Source: Acidimicrobiales bacterium (GTDB lineage Bacteria; Actinomycetota; Acidimicrobiia; Acidimicrobiales; JADJXE01). From it: a DNA stretch of 64,000 bases. How positions within the stretch are numbered: the first letter of the stretch is position 1; every line of letters starts with the position of its first letter. The notes below the pieces were generated by a model. That model was not told the DNA's origin, did no database searches, and saw nothing but the letters and a program-made list of their open reading frames with translations. Below, one piece after another: positions 59,039-64,000 of the stretch. The position numbers were made by a program, and so were the translations under genes. The stretch lies in contig JADJXE010000001.1 in NCBI GenBank assembly GCA_016716005.1, positions 819,001-883,000 of the forward strand. Reading direction: 5' to 3'.

Positions 59039-60148
59039 TCAGCCCGCCTGCCCGATGGCAGAGGCGGGGTCGATCCGGACGATGCGACGGAGCGAGATCG
59101 CGCCGCCGATGACGGCGGTGGCCACGAGGCCGACGGCGATCGACACCGCCCGGCTCGTCTCGAACAGCACGGGGATGCCGGGCGGGATCACGGCGGCCAG
59201 GGCCAGCGTGATGACGCCCCCGATGGTGTAGGCGACCAGGGCCACCGCAACCGCCTGGACCACCAGGCCCACGAACAGCTGCCACGACGAGGCGCCCATG
59301 GCCTTCAGCACCCCGTACAGGCCGGTGCGCTCGATCGTGAGCAGGGCGAAGAACAGGGCCACCACCAGACCGGCGACGAAGAAGGTGACGCCGATGATGG
59401 CGTTGAACGTCGAGTTCTGGCTGCGGGTGCCCGGGAGCGAGAAGACCGCCTGGTCCTTCGTGAGCGACGACGTGGCGCCGCCGGTCTCGGTGTCGATCAG
59501 GTCGGCGAGGGCCTGCGCTCCCTTCACCCCGTCGGCGCCCTGCACCACCAGGGCCTGGAAGATGCCGTCGCCGATGGTCGCGTCGGGGCGCGACGAGTTC
59601 TGGATCTCGCGCCAGGTCGACGGCTCGACCCAGAGCGCGCCCTGCAGGAGGTAGTTCGTGTCGTCCACGAACCCGATGACCTCCACGGGCACCTCGGCCG
59701 GCCCCACCAGCAGGGTGTCGCCCCTGTCGACCCCCGACGCCCGCAACCGCTCGTCGGCCCAGGCCTGACCCGGGGGCGGGGGCTCGGGCACCCCCTCGGG
59801 TGGCAGCTCGTAGCCCACGACGGCCACGTCGGCCAGCTCGGTCTCGCCCGGCACCCGGGCGCCGAGGAGGGCGATGCCCAGGCCGCCGACGGCCTCGACG
59901 CCGGTCACCGCCTGCACCTCGGCACGCAGCTCGGGCGGGATGCGCGAGCGGAGGAAGGAGTCGCGCGAGTCGGCGGAGTACACGAACACGTCGGCGTCCT
60001 GGGCGCGGATGGCACCCGTCGAGCCGAGGAACAGGCCGTCGGTGAGGCCACCGAGGAGCAGCAGGAGCACGGTGATGATGGCCAGGGCGCCGGTGGCCAC
60101 GGCGAAGCGACCCGGGCGCCGCCGCAGCTCGCGCAGGGCCAGCTTCAC
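59039..60148 (-). CDS. FtsX/MacB-type ABC permease 1
   Basis: 369 residues, start GTG overlapping the previous stop (GTGA). One N-terminal helix (FAVATGALAIITVLLLLLGG), a large outside domain (about 45-240), then three helices (FFVAGLVVALFFALLTIERT, SSWQLFVGLVVQAVAVALVA, VSIAVGLVATAVIGGAISLR) and the family ending VRIDPASAIGQAG. It forms a heterodimer with the next permease. Confidence 0.88.
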   Translation of the reverse strand: MKLALRELRRRPGRFAVATGALAIITVLLLLLGGLTDGLFLGSTGAIRAQDADVFVYSADSRDSFLRSRIPPELRAEVQAVTGVEAVGGLGIALLGARVPGETELADVAVVGYELPPEGVPEPPPPGQAWADERLRASGVDRGDTLLVGPAEVPVEVIGFVDDTNYLLQGALWVEPSTWREIQNSSRPDATIGDGIFQALVVQGADGVKGAQALADLIDTETGGATSSLTKDQAVFSLPGTRSQNSTFNAIIGVTFFVAGLVVALFFALLTIERTGLYGVLKAMGASSWQLFVGLVVQAVAVALVAYTIGGVITLALAAVIPPGIPVLFETSRAVSIAVGLVATAVIGGAISLRRIVRIDPASAIGQAG

Positions 60149-61275
60149 GCACCCACCCCCGCGCCGGTGGTGGCCTCGATGGGGTCGATCCTGAGCACCC
60201 GGCGCACCGCGCCCAGCGAGGCCAGCACCGCGAGCACGAGCAGCACGACGCCCGTCCCGATGACGAGCGACGGCTCGGCGTTCAGCGAGATGCCCGTGCC
60301 GACGCCCACCGAGGCCAGCTCGAGCAGCAGCCAGCCGGCCGCGATCCCGGCGACCATGACGAGCACGACCTGCACGAGCAGCGACCGGACCAGGTAGCCG
60401 CTGGGGGCGCCCACGGCGCGCAGCAGGGTGAGCGCCCTCGCCTTCTGGGTGGTGATGATCAGGAAGAAGAAGCCGGTGATCAGCGTGACCACGATGTAGG
60501 CGAGCAGCAGGATCACGCCGAACGACTGCTGCACCGCGGACACGCCCGGCGACTCGTCCACCGCCTGCTGGCGGGTGAGGGCCTCCACGCCGTCGACCTC
60601 GTCGGTGATCCGCTGGGCCAGCTCGGACGCGGACACCCCCGGTTCGGGCTGCACGCCGATCAGCGACGGGTACACGTCCTGGGCGTCGGGGTTGCGGGTG
60701 CGTCGGGCCGACTCGTAGGTGGCGAAGTCGACGAACAGGGTCGGGGTGACGCTGTAGTTCAGGTCGCGGCCGATGCCCACGATGGTGATGGTGTCGCCCC
60801 CGGGCTCCACCGTGACCTGGTCGCCGATGGCGAACCCCTCGGCGGTGGCCCCGTCGGCAGCCACCGCCTCGCCGCCGGCCTCGGGCAGCCGGCCCGCCGT
60901 CAGCGTGGTGGGCTCGCCCGGGCCGCCCAGCCGGTAGCCGAAGATCACCGCATCGCGCTGCTCGCCGCCGGCGGTGACGGTGAACGTGCCCTCGCCGATC
61001 GGGCCCGCCTCGGCCACGCCGTCGACCTCGAGCACCTGGGCCTGCTGGTCCGGCGTGATCTGGCTGCCCTCCACGTTGCGCCGGGCCTGGTCGCCGTACA
61101 CCAGCACCTGGGCCGACTGGTTGCGGATGGCCCCGATGAACTGGGTGACGAGGTCGCCGAGGATCGTCTGCTGGAACAGGATGAGGAACACCAGCAGGCC
61201 GATGGCCCCGGTGAGCAGGGTGAACCGGGCCTTGGCCCGGCGGATCTCGCGGAGGGCGAGGAACACGCGAGCCAT
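60145..61275 (-). CDS. FtsX/MacB-type ABC permease 2
   Basis: 376 residues from ATG 61275. It has the same layout as its partner: FTLLTGAIGLLVFLILFQQT, an outside domain with TFTVTAGGEQRDAVIFGYRL, helices VILLLAYIVVTLITGFFFLI and SLLVQVVLVMVAGIAAGWLL and the ending LRIDPIEATTGAGVGA. It is the first gene of the three-gene operon, divergent from the TetR gene with 103 bp between, so TetR control is likely. An upstream in-frame start at 61296 is possible. Confidence 0.88.
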   Translation of the reverse strand: MARVFLALREIRRAKARFTLLTGAIGLLVFLILFQQTILGDLVTQFIGAIRNQSAQVLVYGDQARRNVEGSQITPDQQAQVLEVDGVAEAGPIGEGTFTVTAGGEQRDAVIFGYRLGGPGEPTTLTAGRLPEAGGEAVAADGATAEGFAIGDQVTVEPGGDTITIVGIGRDLNYSVTPTLFVDFATYESARRTRNPDAQDVYPSLIGVQPEPGVSASELAQRITDEVDGVEALTRQQAVDESPGVSAVQQSFGVILLLAYIVVTLITGFFFLIITTQKARALTLLRAVGAPSGYLVRSLLVQVVLVMVAGIAAGWLLLELASVGVGTGISLNAEPSLVIGTGVVLLVLAVLASLGAVRRVLRIDPIEATTGAGVGA

Positions 61276-61378
61276 GGTTGCGACGGGGCGTCGCATCTGT
61301 CAAGGCGCGGCGTGGGCCCCCGTCCCCCGGCGGGCGGAGGCGTCACGGCCCGTCGAGCGGCTCTGGCACACTCGGGCC

Positions 61379-61972
61379 GTGCCCCGCATCCAGGCCGGCT
61401 CGGTGGCCGAGCACCGCACCCTCATGGAGGGTCGCCTGCTCGACGCCTTCGGTGAGCTGCTCGCCGAGCAGGGCTACGGCGACACCACGCTGGCCGACGT
61501 CGCGGCCCGCTCGGGGATGGCCCGCAACACCGTCTACAACTACGTGGCCGACAAGGAGTCGCTCCTCCACGGCTACATGGACCGCGAGGTGCGCCGGTTC
61601 CTCGAGGACGTCGAGGCGTCGGTGGCCGCGGCCCCGGACGCGCCGAGCCGCCTCGAGGTGTTCGTACGGGCCCAGGTGCGCTACTTCGCCACCAGCCCCT
61701 CGGCCGGCCACGACCTCGTCGTGCTCCTCGGCGCCGAGCGCTACTCGGCGCTGATGGCCCACCTGCGACCGGCGCGCCAGGTGGTCACCGCCATCGTCCA
61801 GGAGGGCATCGGGTCGGGCGACTTCCGCCCGATCGACGTCGACAGCGCGCTCACGCTGGCCTTCGCCTGCATGTCGGCCGATCGCATCCCCCTGGCCCGG
61901 GGCGAGGCCGACCCCGACGTGGTGGCCGACCGCACGGTCGACTTCCTGCTCCACGCCCTCCGGGCGGGCTGA
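61379..61972 (+). CDS. TetR-family regulator
   Basis: 197 residues from GTG 61379. HTH: LLDAFGELLAEQGYGDTTLA then DVAARSGMARNTVYNYVADK. The ligand domain includes RLEVFVRAQVRYFATSPSAG and VVTAIVQEGIGSGDFRPI. CACACT lies 6 nt upstream of the GTG, as for a leaderless promoter. It sits between two export systems: divergent from the MacB-type operon and convergent with the ABC-2 pair. It most likely represses one or both. Confidence 0.88.
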   Translation: MPRIQAGSVAEHRTLMEGRLLDAFGELLAEQGYGDTTLADVAARSGMARNTVYNYVADKESLLHGYMDREVRRFLEDVEASVAAAPDAPSRLEVFVRAQVRYFATSPSAGHDLVVLLGAERYSALMAHLRPARQVVTAIVQEGIGSGDFRPIDVDSALTLAFACMSADRIPLARGEADPDVVADRTVDFLLHALRAG

Positions 61973-61996
61973 CCCCGCCGGGCTGACCCCGCCGGG

Positions 61997-62845
61997 CTAC
62001 GACAGCACGCGGCGGCGGAACCCGCGCACGCCCGCCCCGCCGATCACGACGGTGGCGACGGTGAGCGCGAGGAGCGACACCCACGGGTTCATGTGCGGGA
62101 CCTGCGGCGTCAGGGCGGCGCGCAGCGCCTCGTTGAGGTACACGAGCGGGTTCACCAGCGACAGGATCTGGAGCCAGCGGATCGGCTCGAGGGCCTGCCA
62201 CGGGTAGTAGACGCACCCGAGGAAGGTGATGGGCAGCACGATCACCGAGAAGATCAGCGGCACCTGGTTCGGCTTGAAGGCCGTGCCGATCAGCAGGCCG
62301 AGCGACGACGACGCCAGCGAGCCGAGCACCAGCGCGGCCACCAGCAGGGCCCAGTTGTCGACGTTCACCTGCACGTCTCCGCCGGAGACCAGGTAGGCGC
62401 AGGGGTACACGGCGGCCGCCGCCAGCAGGCCCTGGACGGCCCCGAACACCACCTTCTCCACGGCCAGCATCCCCGTGGGGAGGGGGGCCATGGCCCGGTC
62501 CTCGATCTCGCGGCTGATGTTGAACTCGGTCACCAGCGGCAGGGCCACCGCCGACACGCCCTGGAACATGATGGCGAAGCCCATGAGGCCGGGCACCAGG
62601 ATGGTCGTGAACTCCACCCCCGGCTCGGAGCTCGAGAACCCCTGACCGATCCGCGGGAACACGTAGCCGAACACGAACACCACGAGCAGCGGCTGCATCA
62701 GCGTCCGGGTGATGAACATGAGGAACTGCCGGCGCAGCACGCGGGTGTCGCGCAGGATCATCCCCCAGAAGGCGACGAGGTAGCCCCGCCGGGTCGGGGC
62801 GACCGGCGGTGCGCCCGCGGCGGCGTCCAGGGCCAGGTCAGTCAC
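61997..62845 (-). CDS. ABC-2 type permease
   Basis: 282 residues from GTG 62845, overlapping the ATPase stop by 8 nt. Six helices with the ABC-2 pattern: LRRQFLMFITRTLMQPLLVV, LVPGLMGFAIMFQGVSAVAL, VVFGAVQGLLAAAAVYPCAY, VAALVLGSLASSSLGLLIGT, IFSVIVLPITFLGCVYYPWQ and a last helix near 255-275. The PTGMLAVEKV and YPWQALEP elements match daunorubicin-resistance (DrrB-like) permeases. It exports a drug or lipid. Confidence 0.88.
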   Translation of the reverse strand: MTDLALDAAAGAPPVAPTRRGYLVAFWGMILRDTRVLRRQFLMFITRTLMQPLLVVFVFGYVFPRIGQGFSSSEPGVEFTTILVPGLMGFAIMFQGVSAVALPLVTEFNISREIEDRAMAPLPTGMLAVEKVVFGAVQGLLAAAAVYPCAYLVSGGDVQVNVDNWALLVAALVLGSLASSSLGLLIGTAFKPNQVPLIFSVIVLPITFLGCVYYPWQALEPIRWLQILSLVNPLVYLNEALRAALTPQVPHMNPWVSLLALTVATVVIGGAGVRGFRRRVLS

Positions 62846-63779
62846 GCAGCGCCCTCCCGGTGAGCGAGATGAACACGGTCTCGAGCGACGGCTCCTCAAT
62901 GGCGACGTCGCGCAGCCCCCAGGGCTGGCAGCGCTCCACGATGCGGGGCAGCAGGCCCTCGAGCTGGTGGACGAACAGCCGGACCTGGCCGTGCACGACC
63001 TCGGCCCGCGTCACGCCCTCCAGGTCGGTGAGGGCGCCGATGGCCACGGCCGGGTCTCCGTCGAGGAGCAGGGCCACGATGGTGTCGCCCCCGGCGCTCT
63101 TCTTCAGGCTGTCGGGCGTGTCGAGCACCAGCACCTTGCCGTGGTCGACGATGGCCAGCCGGTCGCAGAGCTGGTCGGCCTCTTCCATGTAGTGGGTGGT
63201 GAGCACCACGGTGGTTCCCTCGCGGTGGAGCTCCTCCACCGCCTCCCACAGCGCGATGCGGCTCTGGGGGTCGAGCCCGGCGGTGGGCTCGTCGAGGAAC
63301 AGCACGGCCGGGCGATGGGCCATGGCCCGGGCCACCTGCAGCCGCTGCGCCATCCCGCCGGAGAGGGCGTCGGGCATGGCCTGGGCCCGATCCGCCAGCC
63401 GGAACCGCTCGAGCAGCTCGCCCGCCCGGGCCTTGGCGGCCGCCGACGAAAAGCCGAAGTAGCGGCAGTGGAACACCAGGTTCTCCAACACGGTGCACGA
63501 CCGGTCGAGGGTGTTGTACTGGGTCACCACGCCCAGCCGGCGGCGCGCCCCGGGGGGATCGGCGGCGACGTCGACGCCGGCCACCGTCACCTGGCCACTG
63601 GTGGGGACCACGCGAGTGGTGCACATGCCGACGGTGGTGGTCTTGCCGGCTCCGTTGGGTCCGAGGAGGCCGAAGACCTCGCCTTCCTCGACGGCGAGGT
63701 CGATCCCGTCGACGGCCCGGACGGGCGGTGGGCCGGCGTAGTCCTTCACCAGGCGCTCGACGCGCAGAGCCACGGGCAC
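62838..63779 (-). CDS. ABC transporter ATP-binding protein (DrrA-like)
   Basis: 313 residues from GTG 63779 (a GTG two codons later is also possible). Walker A GLLGPNGAGKTTTVGMCTTR, Q-loop LGVVTQYNTLDRSCTVLENL, signature ALSGGMAQRLQVARAMAHRP, Walker B LFLDEPTAGLDPQSR and switch His TTHYMEEADQLCDR. The C-terminal extra domain (DTIVALLLDGDPAVAIGALT ... EEPSLETVFISLTGRALRD) is typical of DrrA-type subunits. It forms an exporter with the ABC-2 permease. Confidence 0.92.
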   Translation of the reverse strand: MPVALRVERLVKDYAGPPPVRAVDGIDLAVEEGEVFGLLGPNGAGKTTTVGMCTTRVVPTSGQVTVAGVDVAADPPGARRRLGVVTQYNTLDRSCTVLENLVFHCRYFGFSSAAAKARAGELLERFRLADRAQAMPDALSGGMAQRLQVARAMAHRPAVLFLDEPTAGLDPQSRIALWEAVEELHREGTTVVLTTHYMEEADQLCDRLAIVDHGKVLVLDTPDSLKKSAGGDTIVALLLDGDPAVAIGALTDLEGVTRAEVVHGQVRLFVHQLEGLLPRIVERCQPWGLRDVAIEEPSLETVFISLTGRALRD

Positions 63780-63900
63780 CGGCCGAGCATGGCACGACCG
63801 CCCCGGCGGAGCCGCACCGACGCTGGCGTGCGCCGCCCGGGCGATCGGCTCGCAGCCGCGACGGCGCACGCGACGCCGGGCGATGGGTCGTGCCGGGGCC

Positions 63901-64000
63901 TCAGGCCAGCCGGCGCGCCGCTCCCCCGCCGCCGTCGCCCTCGCCCTCGGCCTCCTCGCCGAAGGCGACCAGGTCGGCCAGGCGCGGGTCGTTGGAGAAC
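63901..64000 (-). CDS. C-terminal end of an unidentified protein (runs off window)
   Basis: The minus frame reads FSNDPRLADLVAFGEEAEGE then GDGGGGAARRLA and stop at 63901. The acidic/glycine tail gives no family clue. The 121-bp gap to the ABC ATPase (63780-63900) contains that operon's upstream region. No clear promoter motif is seen. Confidence 0.5.
   Translation of the reverse strand, partial: FSNDPRLADLVAFGEEAEGEGDGGGGAARRLA

Noticed and set aside
61276..61303. TTGACA (minus strand) upstream of the MacB-type permease
   Set aside because: No acceptable -10 sequence follows at 16-18 bp, so it is probably chance.

Overview
The window is 64 kb of very GC-rich DNA from a bacterium that is almost certainly an actinomycete in the broad sense (Actinomycetota). 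The support is WhiB-type proteins, a wax-ester/diacylglycerol acyltransferase, an F420/PPOX-type oxidoreductase, a VapBC45-like toxin-antitoxin pair, many GTG starts, frequent GTGA/ATGA stop-start overlaps and several genes that look leaderless. An acidimicrobial lineage would fit, but nothing here fixes the genus.

Region 1 (1-3.8 kb) is insertion-sequence wreckage: an IS1634-type transposase gene split by an intact-looking IS3-type orfA/orfB element, then an ISL3 end fragment between 51-bp direct repeats. Region 2 (3.8-13.9 kb) is a coherent chromosomal cluster: class III aminotransferase, membrane protein, large LuxR/MalT-like (LAL) regulator, DUF6325 protein, SHOCT protein, membrane protein, sulfatase, PLDc_N-SHOCT membrane protein and a SulP transporter. 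Three copies of a 20-bp inverted repeat lie before the aminotransferase, DUF6325 and sulfatase genes. Each is followed at exactly the same distance by a -10-like hexamer, which suggests a small regulon run by the LAL protein. An intact ISL3 element sits 3 bp after the SulP stop codon.

Region 3 (15.3-39.6 kb) is a rearranged accessory zone built from prophage pieces: portal, terminase, ParB-methylase, AAA ATPase, WhiB fusion, tail-like protein and two integrase fragments. It also holds two inverted IS21 copies, a decayed IS3 element and stray cargo (PadR with an amino-acid permease, a thioredoxin-fold protein, a flavodoxin, an SRPBCC fragment, a GNAT enzyme and a CpaF fragment). Three phage segments occur twice, and several genes are chimeras made at the ends of these duplications. 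An RTX-repeat protein and a tRNA-Gly with an adjacent integrase fragment close the zone.

Region 4 (39.7-64 kb) is mostly orderly chromosome: PPOX enzyme, WS/DGAT, MFS transporter, proline/glutamate-repeat membrane protein, Fpg-type glycosylase, D-aminoacylase-like amidohydrolase, a methionine pair (metX plus a PLP enzyme) behind a probable SAM riboswitch, an ICL/PEPM-family lyase with an acyl-CoA synthetase, an SH3-like membrane protein, a phosphotransferase and two ABC export systems around a divergent TetR gene. One small island (53.3-55.9 kb) carrying a VapBC45-like pair sits between the two remnants of a cysteine-desulfurase-like gene.
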